Origin: Jannaschia sp. M317
Lineage (GTDB): Bacteria; Pseudomonadota; Alphaproteobacteria; Rhodobacterales; Rhodobacteraceae
DNA length: 64,000 bases
Direction of reading: 5' to 3'
NCBI RefSeq assembly: GCF_025141175.1
Contig: NZ_CP081155.1
Span: 1,827,001 to 1,891,000 of the forward strand
This document shows, one piece after another, positions 52,778 to 61,546 of this stretch; the first letter of the stretch is position 1; each line of letters begins with the position of its first letter. The notes under the pieces were generated by a model. That model did not search any database. It worked only from the letters and a program-made list of their open reading frames with translations, and was not told where the DNA came from. Position numbers and translations under genes: made by a program.

Positions 52778-53814
52778 GGGGTGACCTCCGGTAGGGGTGT
52801 GCCTTTGGGCAAGGGGGCGAGCATGTTGGCGACGTCGACGGCGGGCACATCGCCGGGGGCGCCATGTCGCCAGCGCGGATTGCGGTCCTTGTCGACGACC
52901 TGGGCGCGGATGCCCTCGACGAAATCGCCCTGTTCAAGGGCGCGGTGCGTGAAACGGTATTCCATCAGCAGCGCCTGGTCGATGCTCGGGTCGTCGCCCA
53001 ACCTGTGCAGTATCTCTACCGTGCAGGCCATCGGCAGCGGCGCATTGCGCGCAAGGGCGGCGCGCGCGTCGGCGGCGAACGGCGTGGTGGATGCCGCAAG
53101 GGCGGCTACGATGTCCGCCAGACGTTCGCCTGAGAACAGCGCGTCGATTTCGTCCTGCTGGTCTGCAAGGGGGGCCTTTGGCGGCGGCTGGCCCGCGGCA
53201 TCGGCCAGGGTGGCGTCGCCAGAGGCGCAAAGCGCAGCCTTCAGCTTGTCCCAGCCGTCGGGAAGATAGAGATCGGCAAACCCTGCGTGGATCGCGTCTC
53301 CGGGGCCCATGCGGGCGCCGGTCGTGCCCAGATACTCGCCCAACCGACCGGGCGCGCGCGCCAGGATCAGGCTGCCACCCACGTCGGGAACCAGTCCGAT
53401 GGCGCATTCGGGCATGGCAATCCGGCTGCTGTCATCCACGATCCGGTGGCTGGCATGACAGCCAAGGCCGACACCACCGCCCATCGTGAAACCATGCAGG
53501 AACGACACCACTGGCTTCGGAAAACGGAAGAGCTTTGCGTTCAGTCGGTATTCGTCGCGCCAGAACCTTTGCCCGTAGTCGTAGCGCCCCTCGGTGCCCG
53601 CCTTGTGCATGTCCAGAATGTCGCCCCCTGCGCAAAAGGCGCGGCCCGGCGCAGCGTCGAGCAGGATCAGGTCGATGGCGGGATCCGTGGCCCAGGCATC
53701 CACCGCAACCTCGATCGCCAGGCACATGTCCCAGGACAGCGCATTGAGCACTTCGGGCCGGTTCAGGGTGATGCGCCCTGCGCGGCCCTCGGTGCGGATC
53801 TGGACGTCGGTCAT
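52774..53814 (-). CDS. Enoyl-CoA hydratase/isomerase family, probable 3-hydroxyisobutyryl-CoA hydrolase
   Basis: 346 residues, about 90 longer than simple crotonases and matching the 3-hydroxyisobutyryl-CoA hydrolase class. Oxyanion-hole motifs: GRAFCAGGDILDMHKAG and FTMGGGVGLGCHASHRI, followed by MPECAIGLVPDVGGSLILAR with the catalytic Glu. It releases CoA so that mmsB can act on free 3-hydroxyisobutyrate. It sits between acyl-CoA dehydrogenase and mmsB, which supports this over an enoyl-CoA hydratase role. Confidence 0.92.
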   Translation of the reverse strand: MTDVQIRTEGRAGRITLNRPEVLNALSWDMCLAIEVAVDAWATDPAIDLILLDAAPGRAFCAGGDILDMHKAGTEGRYDYGQRFWRDEYRLNAKLFRFPKPVVSFLHGFTMGGGVGLGCHASHRIVDDSSRIAMPECAIGLVPDVGGSLILARAPGRLGEYLGTTGARMGPGDAIHAGFADLYLPDGWDKLKAALCASGDATLADAAGQPPPKAPLADQQDEIDALFSGERLADIVAALAASTTPFAADARAALARNAPLPMACTVEILHRLGDDPSIDQALLMEYRFTHRALEQGDFVEGIRAQVVDKDRNPRWRHGAPGDVPAVDVANMLAPLPKGTPLPEVTP

Positions 53815-53844
53815 ATCAGGGTCTCCGAAGCGGCCTGGCGCGGA

Positions 53845-54984
53845 TCACGCGGCCAGCATGTCGCGCGCGACGATCAAGCGCATGATCTCGTTCGTGCCTT
53901 CCAGGATCTGGTGCACGCGCAGGTCGCGGACCAGTTTTTCGATGCCATAGTCCGCCAGATACCCGTAGCCGCCGTGTAGTTGCAGACATTGATCGACAAT
54001 ACGGCTGCCGGCTTCGGTCACGAATTTCTTGGCCATGGCGCAATGCTTGGTTGCATCCGGCGCGCCCTGGTCCAGTTTCCACGCGGCCTGGCGCAGGAAA
54101 ACGCGGGCGGCCTGCAGCTCGATCTCCATATCGGCAAGGCGGAACTGCAGCGCCTGGAACTGGTCGATGGATTTGCCGAAGGCCTTTCGTTCGGCCATGT
54201 AGCCCAGCGTCATGTCCAGCGCTTGCTGCGCAGCCCCCAGGGAACAGGCAGCGATGTTGAGACGGCCCCCGTCGAGGCCCTTCATCGCATAGCGGAAACC
54301 CTGACCTTCCTCGCCCAGCAGGTTGCCCAAGGGAACCGCGCAATCGTCCAGTTGGACCTGGCGGGTGGGCTGCGATTTCCAGCCCATCTTCTGTTCCAGG
54401 CCGCCAAAGGACAGGCCGTCCGCGCCGTCGGGCACGACGATGGCAGAGACGCCGCGCGGGCCGTCCTCTCCGGTGCGGGACATGACGATATAGGCATCGG
54501 CATAGCCGCCGCCCGAGATGAAGGCCTTGGTCCCGGTCAGACGCCAAGCGTCGTTCGTCTGCACGGCGCGGGTTTTCAGCGCCGCCGCGTCGGACCCGCT
54601 GCCGGGTTCGGTCAGACAATAGGCCAGGACGGTTTTCATGGTCAGGGCGTCGGGCAGGATCTGGGCCTTCAATGCATCGGAGCCGAACATGTCGATCATC
54701 TTGGCGCACATGTTGTGAATCGACAGGAACGCCGCAACAGAAGGGCAGGCCATCGACAGGGCTTCGAACACCAGCGTAGCGTCAAGGCGGCTGAGGCCGG
54801 CCCCGCCCGAGTCCTCCGAGACGTAGAGACCGCCAAAGCCCAGGTCTGCGATACGTGGCCACAGGTCGCGGGGGATGGTGCCGTCCGCTTCCCAGGTTTG
54901 CGCATGGGGGGCGATCTCGGCCTGACCGAAATCGCGGGACATGTCGAAGATCGCCTGCGATTCCTCGGAAAGCGCGAAGTCCAT
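53845..54984 (-). CDS. Acyl-CoA dehydrogenase, probable isobutyryl-CoA dehydrogenase
   Basis: 379 residues from ATG 54984, with GGAGGAGGG upstream. Acyl-CoA dehydrogenase signatures: AYCLTEPGSGSDAAALKT, GLSFGGLEQKMGWKSQPT, the C-terminal QLHGGYGYLADYGIEKLVRD with the catalytic acid region, and QILEGTNEIMRLIVARD. The flavin enzyme passes electrons to ETF. With the hydrolase and mmsB genes downstream (leftward), isobutyryl-CoA is the likely substrate. The gene order repeats the common alphaproteobacterial valine cluster, but mmsA is separated by about 1.4 kb. Confidence 0.92.
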   Translation of the reverse strand: MDFALSEESQAIFDMSRDFGQAEIAPHAQTWEADGTIPRDLWPRIADLGFGGLYVSEDSGGAGLSRLDATLVFEALSMACPSVAAFLSIHNMCAKMIDMFGSDALKAQILPDALTMKTVLAYCLTEPGSGSDAAALKTRAVQTNDAWRLTGTKAFISGGGYADAYIVMSRTGEDGPRGVSAIVVPDGADGLSFGGLEQKMGWKSQPTRQVQLDDCAVPLGNLLGEEGQGFRYAMKGLDGGRLNIAACSLGAAQQALDMTLGYMAERKAFGKSIDQFQALQFRLADMEIELQAARVFLRQAAWKLDQGAPDATKHCAMAKKFVTEAGSRIVDQCLQLHGGYGYLADYGIEKLVRDLRVHQILEGTNEIMRLIVARDMLAA

Positions 54985-55077
54985 CTTTGACCCTCCTCCG
55001 GTCATTAATCGAACGTCTGTTCAATTACTGCGCCAGATACGCCTGTTTGGCAAGCGCGAAGGTCAGCTTTGCTGAGG

Positions 55078-55099
55078 TCAAATCCTTCGAAGGATTTGA
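55078..55099. repeat. Intergenic palindrome, copy 2 of 3
   Basis: TCAAATCCTT (55078-55087), CG, AAGGATTTGA (55090-55099), a perfect palindrome. It is followed at once by an AT-rich inverted sequence, CAAAATTTTTCAAAATTTTG (55101-55120). It lies between the acyl-CoA dehydrogenase start and the L,D-transpeptidase end. Confidence 0.75.
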
Positions 55100-55127
55100 T
55101 CAAAATTTTTCAAAATTTTGAATGGCA

Positions 55128-55149
55128 CCGGGGGCAGCCTAGCCCCCGG
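55128..55149 (-). terminator. Hairpin after the L,D-transpeptidase gene
   Basis: CCGGGGGC (55128-55135) pairs with GCCCCCGG (55142-55149), with a six-base loop, starting ten bases after the gene's stop. On the minus strand it is followed by a T/A-rich stretch instead of a clean T-tract. Confidence 0.55.
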
Positions 55150-55158
55150 CGACCTGAA

Positions 55159-55743
55159 TCAGATCACGCGGACCTGGGTCCCAACGGGCGTGATCGCAAA
55201 CAGCTCGGCAATCTTTTCGTTATAGAGCCCGATGCAGCCAGACGACGACCGGCGGCCGATCTTGCGCGTGTCGTGGGTTCCATGGATCAGATAGGCTGGC
55301 CAGCTGAGATACATGGCATGCGTGCCCAGGGGATTGCCTGGCCCGGCCTCCATGAAGTCCGGCAAGGTCGGATCGCGTTCGCGCATGGCCTGAGTCGGCG
55401 TCCAGGTGGGGCCGACGCGTTTGCGCACGATCTCCGTGTAGCCACGGCGGGTCAATTCATCGGTCATCGGAACGGACGTCGGGTAGAGCCGGTAATCGGT
55501 GCCCGTCCCGTTCCAGAAATGCAGCGCACGGCTTGTCGTGTCGCAGATGATCGTTGCGACCCCCAGCGACTCGAAATGCTCGCGCCAGTCGATCCGTTCG
55601 AAACTGGACAGGTTGCGGCGCGTCTCGACCGGATCCGGCACGGCGCGCGGCGAATAATCCGCCTGCTGCGCGCGCAGCAGGCTGGGTGTGGCGAGGGTCG
55701 CGGCGGCCCCCAGCAGCAGAGATCGGCGTGTCGAACTACCCAT
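55159..55743 (-). CDS. L,D-transpeptidase (YkuD/ErfK family)
   Basis: 194 residues from ATG 55743, with AAGGAG upstream. The twin-arginine-like signal is MGSSTRRSLLLGAAATLATPSLLRA, shown as a region, so the protein is periplasmic. The YkuD catalytic segment is present: HGTHDTRKIGRRSSSGCIGLYN with His and the nucleophile Cys. The enzyme crosslinks peptidoglycan or attaches proteins to it. It is monocistronic, inserted between the valine genes; no functional link to them is seen. Confidence 0.94.
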   Translation of the reverse strand: MGSSTRRSLLLGAAATLATPSLLRAQQADYSPRAVPDPVETRRNLSSFERIDWREHFESLGVATIICDTTSRALHFWNGTGTDYRLYPTSVPMTDELTRRGYTEIVRKRVGPTWTPTQAMRERDPTLPDFMEAGPGNPLGTHAMYLSWPAYLIHGTHDTRKIGRRSSSGCIGLYNEKIAELFAITPVGTQVRVI

Positions 55744-56176
55744 GAGATCACTCCTTCTCGGATGACCGGTATCTATCAAAGCGACCAAACGCTCGAAAGA
55801 GGGGCAAAGTTCACATGTTCGTCGGCGACCGACGTAAACCCGCGGCCTTTCGGCGAAGACTTGCCGGTTTTTTCGCCGTTCTTGCCCACCCGCGACAATG
55901 GCATGGCCAAAATGCGGCACGATTCGGGCAAGCCGGGCGGAATCGTGACGCTCCGGTTCCGGTTCAGAGCGTCCGAAACGGCCCGGGTTGCGACAATGCA
56001 AGGGGTGTCAGAGGACCGTTCCTGGGGGCGCAACAGTCTGACCGCTTTCGGCCTGAATTCCGGCCATTTCAGGCCGCGACATGGCATCTTTCCGGCCTGT
56101 CGGGGGCTAGAGTAAGGCATGGGCCGGTCGAGATTGTGACCGGAATGGGGCAACGAAAATGACGAAGGAAGACACC
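55744..56176. other. Intergenic, 430 bases, no gene recognised
   Basis: It should hold the promoter of the L,D-transpeptidase gene and, rightward, that of the micro-ORF at 56177. Frames that read through here have no family character. No strong repeat or RNA was seen. Confidence 0.4.
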
Positions 56177-56254
56177 ATGGTTACCGGCATCATCATCTCC
56201 ACCGTAATTACCGTCACCGTCCTGTGCGAGACCTTCCTGACGGCCCGCGACTGA
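56177..56254 (+). CDS. Candidate small membrane peptide, 25 residues
   Basis: ATG 56177 is preceded by AAGGAAG at six bases. A second in-frame ATG at 56159 would give 31 residues. The peptide is one hydrophobic stretch (GIIISTVITVTVLCETFL), enough for one membrane span, with a short polar tail TARD. The gene is followed by two hairpins (GGGTGCC-AA-GGCACCC near 56320 and a weaker one near 56290) that could end a short transcript. No homologue is known to me. Coding is supported by the ribosome site and composition only. Confidence 0.4.
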   Translation: MVTGIIISTVITVTVLCETFLTARD

Positions 56255-56395
56255 CGCTTTCCTCGCTGGGCCAGTTCCCTGCGAAACGATCGAAGCGCCC
56301 CCGAAGGGACGCTTGCCGGGGTGCCAAGGCACCCGATCCAATTCCAGACATGACACCCGACCGCAACCGGCCCCGCAGGGCCGATCCGGGGTCGT

Positions 56396-57892
56396 CTATT
56401 CCATCACCGGGATGGAAAATTCGCCACCTTCCTTGATCCCCGACGGCCAGCGAGCCGTGACCGTCTTGGTGCGGGTGTAGAACTTGAAGCTGTCGGGCCC
56501 GTGCTGGTTCAAATCCCCGAACATGGATTTCTTCCAGCCGCCAAAGGTGTGATAGGCCAGCGGCACCGGGATCGGCACGTTGACGCCCACCATGCCCACA
56601 TTCACACGCTTGGCAAAATCGCGCGCCGCGTCGCCGTCGCGGGTAAAGATCGCGGTGCCATTGCCGTATTCGTGATCCATGGCCAGGCCCAGGGCCTCTT
56701 CGTAAGTCTGGGCGCGCACGCAGGACAGGACCGGGCCGAAGATCTCCTTTTGGTAGATCTCCATGTCCTTGGTGACGTTGTCGAACAGGACGGGGCCGAC
56801 GAAGAAGCCGTTTTCATAGCCCTGAACCTTCATGTCGCTGCCGTCCACGACTGCCTTGGCACCGGCGTCCTTGCCGGATTGGATCAGACGCAGGATGTTT
56901 GCCTTGGCGGCCTCGGTGACAACGGGGCCAAAGTCCACGTCGTCGCCAGAGGTATAGGGGCCAACCTTGAGCGCCTCGACCCGCGGGGCGAGCTTTTCGA
57001 TCAGACGGTCTGCGGTGTCTTCGCCCACGGGGACCGCCACGGAAATCGCCATGCAGCGTTCGCCAGCCGCGCCATAGCCGGCGCCGACCAGCGCATCGGC
57101 CGCCTGATCCATGTCCGCGTCGGGCATGATGATCATGTGGTTCTTGGCACCGCCGAAACATTGGGCCCGCTTGCCGTTGGCCGAGGCCCGTTCATAGATG
57201 TAGGCCGCGATGGGCGTGGACCCGACGAAACCAACGGATTGGATAACCGGGTTGTCCAGGATCGCATCGACCGCTTCCTTGTCGCCGTTGACCACCTGCA
57301 GGATGCCTTTGGGCAGGCCCGCCTCTTCCATCAGGGCCGCCAGCATCATCGGAACGCTCGGGTCCCGCTCTGATGGCTTCAGGATAAAGGCGTTGCCGCA
57401 GGCGATGGCGGGCGCGAACATCCACATCGGGATCATGGCCGGGAAGTTGAAGGGCGTGATGCCCGCCGTGACGCCCAGGGCCTGGCGCATGGAATACATG
57501 TCGATGCCCGGGCCCGCGCTGTCGGTGAAGTCCCCTTTCAGGTGATGGGGGGCACCGATGCAGAACTCGACAACTTCCAGCCCGCGCTGCACGTCGCCCT
57601 TGGCATCCACAAAGGTCTTGCCATGTTCGCGCGACAACGCCTCGGCCAGCTTGTCCATGTCGCGGTTCAGCAGATCCACGAATTTCATCAGAACGCGGGC
57701 ACGGCGCTGGGGGTTTGTCGCCTCCCACTTGGGCTGTGCCGCGGCGGCGATCTCGACCGCGCGGTCCAGTTCCGCCTTGGAGGCGAGGGCCAGTTGCGCC
57801 TGCACTTCGCCGGTGGCGGGGTTGAAAACCTCTGCCTTTCGCTCGCCGCCCGCGACCTCTGCGCCGTCAAGCCAATGTCCGATCTGTTGCAT
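56396..57892 (-). CDS. mmsA: CoA-acylating methylmalonate-semialdehyde dehydrogenase
   Basis: Converts methylmalonate semialdehyde to propionyl-CoA (and malonate semialdehyde to acetyl-CoA), the last step of valine and the inositol path. 498 residues from ATG 57892, with GGGAGGG upstream. Motifs: ITPFNFPAMIPMWMFAPAIACGN, FVGSTPIAAYIYERA, AKNHMIIMPDADMDQA and catalytic Cys in GAAGERCMAISVAVPVG. The Glu of ordinary aldehyde dehydrogenases is replaced, as expected in this CoA-dependent class. It is divergent from a LysR regulator. Confidence 0.97.
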   Translation of the reverse strand: MQQIGHWLDGAEVAGGERKAEVFNPATGEVQAQLALASKAELDRAVEIAAAAQPKWEATNPQRRARVLMKFVDLLNRDMDKLAEALSREHGKTFVDAKGDVQRGLEVVEFCIGAPHHLKGDFTDSAGPGIDMYSMRQALGVTAGITPFNFPAMIPMWMFAPAIACGNAFILKPSERDPSVPMMLAALMEEAGLPKGILQVVNGDKEAVDAILDNPVIQSVGFVGSTPIAAYIYERASANGKRAQCFGGAKNHMIIMPDADMDQAADALVGAGYGAAGERCMAISVAVPVGEDTADRLIEKLAPRVEALKVGPYTSGDDVDFGPVVTEAAKANILRLIQSGKDAGAKAVVDGSDMKVQGYENGFFVGPVLFDNVTKDMEIYQKEIFGPVLSCVRAQTYEEALGLAMDHEYGNGTAIFTRDGDAARDFAKRVNVGMVGVNVPIPVPLAYHTFGGWKKSMFGDLNQHGPDSFKFYTRTKTVTARWPSGIKEGGEFSIPVME

Positions 57893-57967
57893 GGAACCCT
57901 CCCGATGATTTGGGGGCATCCTAGCCGCAGGGGCCTTGCGCGAACAGAGATATACCTTCACGGTAAT

Positions 57968-57997
57968 CTTGCATTTTTGCAAGACAGACTTCTGTCT
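57968..57997. promoter_or_regulatory. Overlapping palindromes between mmsA and its divergent LysR regulator
   Basis: CTTGCA-TTTT-TGCAAG (57968-57983) and AGACAGA-CT-TCTGTCT (57982-57997) adjoin in the 183-base divergent region. T-N11-A-type dyads of this kind are usual LysR binding sites. AGATATACC near 57948 could belong to a promoter. Confidence 0.55.
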
Positions 57998-58075
57998 GGC
58001 GGCGATGCACGCCATCGGGTTTGACATCAGAGATTCGCACTCGGTGCGTTGGCGACGTCTCGCAGGGGGGAAGCG

Positions 58076-58963
58076 ATGGATTGGGATGACCTGCGGCTGT
58101 TTCTGGGCGTGGCACGCGGCGGGTCGTTGGCCGAGGCGGCCAAGGCGTTGCGGCTGGACCCCGCCACGCTGAGCCGTCGGATGGCGCGGCTTGAATCCGG
58201 GGCGGGTGCCGCCCTGTTTCTGAAATCCCAACGCGGCTATGCGCTGACCGAAGCGGGGCACCGTCTGCTGCCCCATGCCGAGGCGATGGAGGATCAGGCC
58301 CGCGCCGGTGGGGCGGCGCTGGCCGGGGGGCAGGCGTTGCGCGGGCGGGTGCGGATCGGCGCACCGGACGGTGTCGCGAACCACGTCCTGCCGCAGGTCC
58401 TGACCGCATTGAAACGGGCCCACCCCGCCCTGGAGCTGGACCTTGTCGCCCTGCCACGGGTTTTTGATCTGGGCCGCCGAGAGGCGGATCTGGCGGTCAC
58501 GGTGTCCGCGCCCAAATCCGGGCGGCTGCGGGTGCGGCGGATCTGCAGCTATCGGCTAAGCCTGGCGGCCCACGACAGCTATCTGTCGAACGCTCCGCCA
58601 CTGGCGACAGTGGCCGACCTGCGGGCCCATGCGATTGTAGGCTATATCCCCGACATGATTTTCGACGCCGATCTGGACTATCTGGGCGAGGTCGGCGTTT
58701 CGGCCCCCGGCCTTGCGTCCAATTCGGCGGCGGTTCAACTGGGCCTGATCCGCGCGGGTGCGGGCGTCGGTGTGGTGCATGATTTCATGTTGCCGACCGA
58801 TGCCAGGCTGCGGCGTGTTTTGCCGCAGGATGTGGGCCTGACCCGCGCCTTTCACCTGGTTCGGCATTCGGATGCGGGTGGGCCGCTGCTGTCGCGTACG
58901 GCGGATCTGCTGACCGACGGGGTCCGCGCAGAGGTCACCCGCTTGGAGCGGCTGGCAGGCTAG
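58076..58963 (+). CDS. LysR-family regulator, probable controller of mmsA
   Basis: 295 residues from ATG 58076, with GGGGGGAAG upstream. The winged helix reads DLRLFLGVARGGSLAEAAKALRLDPATLSRRMARLESG (as a region). The effector domain starts LRGRVRIGAPDGVANHVLPQVL and has LGRREADLAVTV. It is divergent from mmsA with two palindromes between, so it most likely regulates mmsA in response to a valine or propionate intermediate (inference). Confidence 0.92.
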   Translation: MDWDDLRLFLGVARGGSLAEAAKALRLDPATLSRRMARLESGAGAALFLKSQRGYALTEAGHRLLPHAEAMEDQARAGGAALAGGQALRGRVRIGAPDGVANHVLPQVLTALKRAHPALELDLVALPRVFDLGRREADLAVTVSAPKSGRLRVRRICSYRLSLAAHDSYLSNAPPLATVADLRAHAIVGYIPDMIFDADLDYLGEVGVSAPGLASNSAAVQLGLIRAGAGVGVVHDFMLPTDARLRRVLPQDVGLTRAFHLVRHSDAGGPLLSRTADLLTDGVRAEVTRLERLAG

Positions 58964-59014
58964 AGTTTCCTGCTGGCAGATGCCTGCCAGTGGGGCCTTG
59001 ATCGGGGCGAGGGA

Positions 59015-60160
59015 TCAGCCCGTCACCCGTCTGACCGCCCCAACCAGCAACGCCGCCCCCGGCGCGATCAGATCATCGTCGAAATCGAAGTCTGGATTGT
59101 GCAGCGCCGGACCCGGTCCGGCCCCCAGCAGCAGCATCGCCGATGGGCAGTCGTGGCCAAAGCGACCGAAATCCTCCGAGGCGCGCAGCGGCACGCCCGG
59201 AACGGCGTCCAGCCCTGCCTCGCTGGCGGCTGCGCGCAAAAGCGCCGCTGCTTCGGGTGTGTTGATCCCTGCAAGGAACCGGTCGTGTTCGGTGACCTCC
59301 AACGTCAGGCCGGCGGCTTCGGCCGCACGGGCGGCTTGGTCGCGGATCATAGCCTCCAGCTCGGCGAGGCTGGCGTCAGAGGTGGTGCGACAGGTGATCC
59401 AGACCTCGCCTCGGCCAGGCGCGATGCCAAACGCGGGGGCACCAAGGACGGCGTGGGTCAGGGTGACCAGCCGGTAGCCGTCCTGTGGGAAGGTGCCGCC
59501 CGACAATGCGGGCAGGGCGGTCATCAGCGCCGCCATGGCATCACCGGGCGAGGTGCCGGTTTCCGGCGCGCAGGCATGGGCTTCGGTTCCGGTGAAGGCA
59601 AGACGCAGCCCGACCGAAGGCGGGCTGGCCAGACCGTCGGGTACATGGGCCACGCCGCGTGGAACATCGGGTTCGTTGTGCAGCGCAAAGGCCCAGTCCG
59701 GGGCGAGCGGCGCAAAACCAGAATCCTCGCAGACCGCGATGGCACCGGTCCCGTCTTCCTCTGCCGGTTGGAACATCAAGACGACCCGACCGCGGGCCGG
59801 GCGCGTCCGGCAGAGAATCCGCCCGACGCCCAACACCGTGACCATATGCCCGTCGTGACCGCAGAGGTGCCCCTTGCCGGGGATCTCGCTTTGCCAGTCG
59901 GGGGTGCCCGTTTCATGGATCGGCAGCGCGTCGAGTTCGCAGCGCAGCAGAACCGTGGGGCCGGGGGCCGCGCCCTCGATCACGCCGGCGACGCCGTGAC
60001 CGCCCAGGCCCGTGATCACGCGGTCGACGGGCAGGGCGCGCAGGGCCCCGGCGATGCAGGCGGCGGTCTCCCGCTCCTCGCCAGAAATCTCGGGACGGCG
60101 GTGAAGGTCGCGACGCAGGGCAATCAGGTCGGAAAGGTCGGAATTGGTCAATCGGTCCAT
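59015..60160 (-). CDS. M20-family metal-dependent amidohydrolase (hippurate hydrolase type)
   Basis: 381 residues. Metal ligands of the M20D family are visible: HLCGHDGHMVTVLG, FQPAEEDGTGAI, WAFALHNEPDVPRG and a late SAMLLLGAGPGPALHNPDFDFDD with the last His. The N-terminal RRDLHRRPEISGEE is the family start. It hydrolyses N-acyl amino acids or similar amides in the cytosol. The substrate is not known. It is monocistronic, leftward, convergent with the mmsA regulator. Confidence 0.94.
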   Translation of the reverse strand: MDRLTNSDLSDLIALRRDLHRRPEISGEERETAACIAGALRALPVDRVITGLGGHGVAGVIEGAAPGPTVLLRCELDALPIHETGTPDWQSEIPGKGHLCGHDGHMVTVLGVGRILCRTRPARGRVVLMFQPAEEDGTGAIAVCEDSGFAPLAPDWAFALHNEPDVPRGVAHVPDGLASPPSVGLRLAFTGTEAHACAPETGTSPGDAMAALMTALPALSGGTFPQDGYRLVTLTHAVLGAPAFGIAPGRGEVWITCRTTSDASLAELEAMIRDQAARAAEAAGLTLEVTEHDRFLAGINTPEAAALLRAAASEAGLDAVPGVPLRASEDFGRFGHDCPSAMLLLGAGPGPALHNPDFDFDDDLIAPGAALLVGAVRRVTG

Positions 60161-60258
60161 TCCTCTGTTGTGCCGCCGGGGTTCGGGAATGTCACGCGCG
60201 CTTGACTTGACGCCAAGGCAGGCCGACGCTGGACGTGGGAGACATCGAGGAGGACACC

Positions 60259-60696
60259 ATGTTTGTGACGCAAATCCTGGCGCAGAAAGCCACCAAGGGC
60301 GTGCTGACCATCGACCCGACGGCGACCATCGCAGATGCCGTCGCCGAATTGTCGGCGCGCCGGATCGGGGCGTTGGTCGTCAGCGGGGATGGCCGCCGCG
60401 CCCAGGGCATTCTGTCGGAGCGCGATATCGTCCGGGAACTGGGCAAATCCGGCGGCGAGGTTCTGAAGCGGACGGTCGGCGACCTGATGACCAGGAACCT
60501 TCAGACATGTGCGCCCGGCGAACGGTCCGACGGCGTGCTGGCACGGATGACCGATGGCCGGTTCCGCCACATGCCGGTGGAGGAGGACGGGCTGCTGGTC
60601 GGCCTGATTTCGCTGGGGGATGTGGTCAAGGCACGGCTGTCCGAGGTCTCGATGGAAAAGGATGCGCTGGAAGCCATGATCGGCGGCCACACCTGA
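60259..60696 (+). CDS. Tandem CBS-domain protein
   Basis: 145 residues from ATG 60259, with GAGGAGG upstream. Two CBS motifs: VLTIDPTATIADAVAELSARRIGALVV with GILSERDIVRELGK, and LQTCAPGERSDGVLARMTDGRFRHMPV with GLISLGDVVKAR. Stand-alone CBS pairs bind adenine nucleotides or NAD and act as energy sensors. No partner domain. The divergent M20 gene lies 98 bases away. Confidence 0.94.
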   Translation: MFVTQILAQKATKGVLTIDPTATIADAVAELSARRIGALVVSGDGRRAQGILSERDIVRELGKSGGEVLKRTVGDLMTRNLQTCAPGERSDGVLARMTDGRFRHMPVEEDGLLVGLISLGDVVKARLSEVSMEKDALEAMIGGHT

Positions 60697-60879
60697 GCGA
60701 CGGGGGCAGTCGCTGTCCGCTCTGTCTACGGACCCGACAAGAGGGGGAGCGTGTCAGCCTCGCAGGAGGACCTGACCGCGACCCGTGCCCCCCCGTGATA
60801 TCTGCGCGTCACGCAGGTGACTTGATCCGGCGGCCCGGGCGTGTCACCCCTTGCGCAACAATCTTGCGGGAGACGTCCC

Positions 60880-61374
60880 ATGCGCACAGCCCTCTATCCC
60901 GGGACGTTTGACCCGATCACCAAGGGTCACATCGATATCATCAAGCGGGCCTGCACCTTGGTCGACCGGCTGGTGATCGGCGTGGCGATCAATCGCGACA
61001 AGGGGCCGATGTTCACCCTGGAAGAACGCGTGGCCATGGTCGAGGCAGAAGCCGCCTATTGGTCGGACCGCACCGGGACCGAAATCGTCGCCCATCCGTT
61101 CGAGAACCTGCTGATCAATTGCGCCCGCGAGGTCGGTGCCCAGATGATCGTGCGCGGCCTGCGCGCGGTGGCGGACTTCGAATACGAGTATCAGATGGTG
61201 GGCATGAACCGCGTGCTTGACGACCAGATCGAAACGGTCTTTCTGATGGCCGAGGCCCAGCATCAGGCGATTGCGTCCAAGCTGGTCAAGGAAATCGCGC
61301 GCCTGGGCGGCGATGTTTCCGCCTTTGTGACGCCCGCGGTAAATCAGGCCCTGTCGGAGCGATTTGCGCGGTAG
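60880..61374 (+). CDS. coaD: Phosphopantetheine adenylyltransferase
   Basis: Adenylates 4'-phosphopantetheine, the fourth step of coenzyme A synthesis. 164 residues from ATG 60880, with CGGGAG upstream. Motifs: ALYPGTFDPITKGHIDII (nucleotide site TxxH), NLLINCAREVGAQMIVRGLRAVADFEYE (as a region) with the conserved Arg, and SKLVKEIARLGGDVSAFV. Normal hexameric bacterial form. It ends 16 bases before a palindromic repeat. Confidence 0.97.
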   Translation: MRTALYPGTFDPITKGHIDIIKRACTLVDRLVIGVAINRDKGPMFTLEERVAMVEAEAAYWSDRTGTEIVAHPFENLLINCAREVGAQMIVRGLRAVADFEYEYQMVGMNRVLDDQIETVFLMAEAQHQAIASKLVKEIARLGGDVSAFVTPAVNQALSERFAR

Positions 61375-61389
61375 GCCCGCGGCGGGGGC

Positions 61390-61413
61390 TCAAATCCTTA
61401 GATAAGGATTTGA
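61390..61413. repeat. Intergenic palindrome, copy 3 of 3
   Basis: TCAAATCCTTA (61390-61400), GA, TAAGGATTTGA (61403-61413), an 11-bp stem between the convergent ends of coaD and ilvN. A CCCCCCGGAGGTATTTTTGC stretch at 61483-61502 in the same gap is a sequence I recall as frequent downstream of genes in Rhodobacteraceae. Confidence 0.75.
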
Positions 61414-61546
61414 CACCGACCGCAGCCGAACGCGCGTTTGGCGCATGTGGAGGGGGCGCTGCCCCCGATGCCTTTGGCATCCCCCCGGAGGTATTTTTGC
61501 CGAGAAGAAGACCGGCGGCAGCGACCACTGCGCGCCGGAATGCGAT

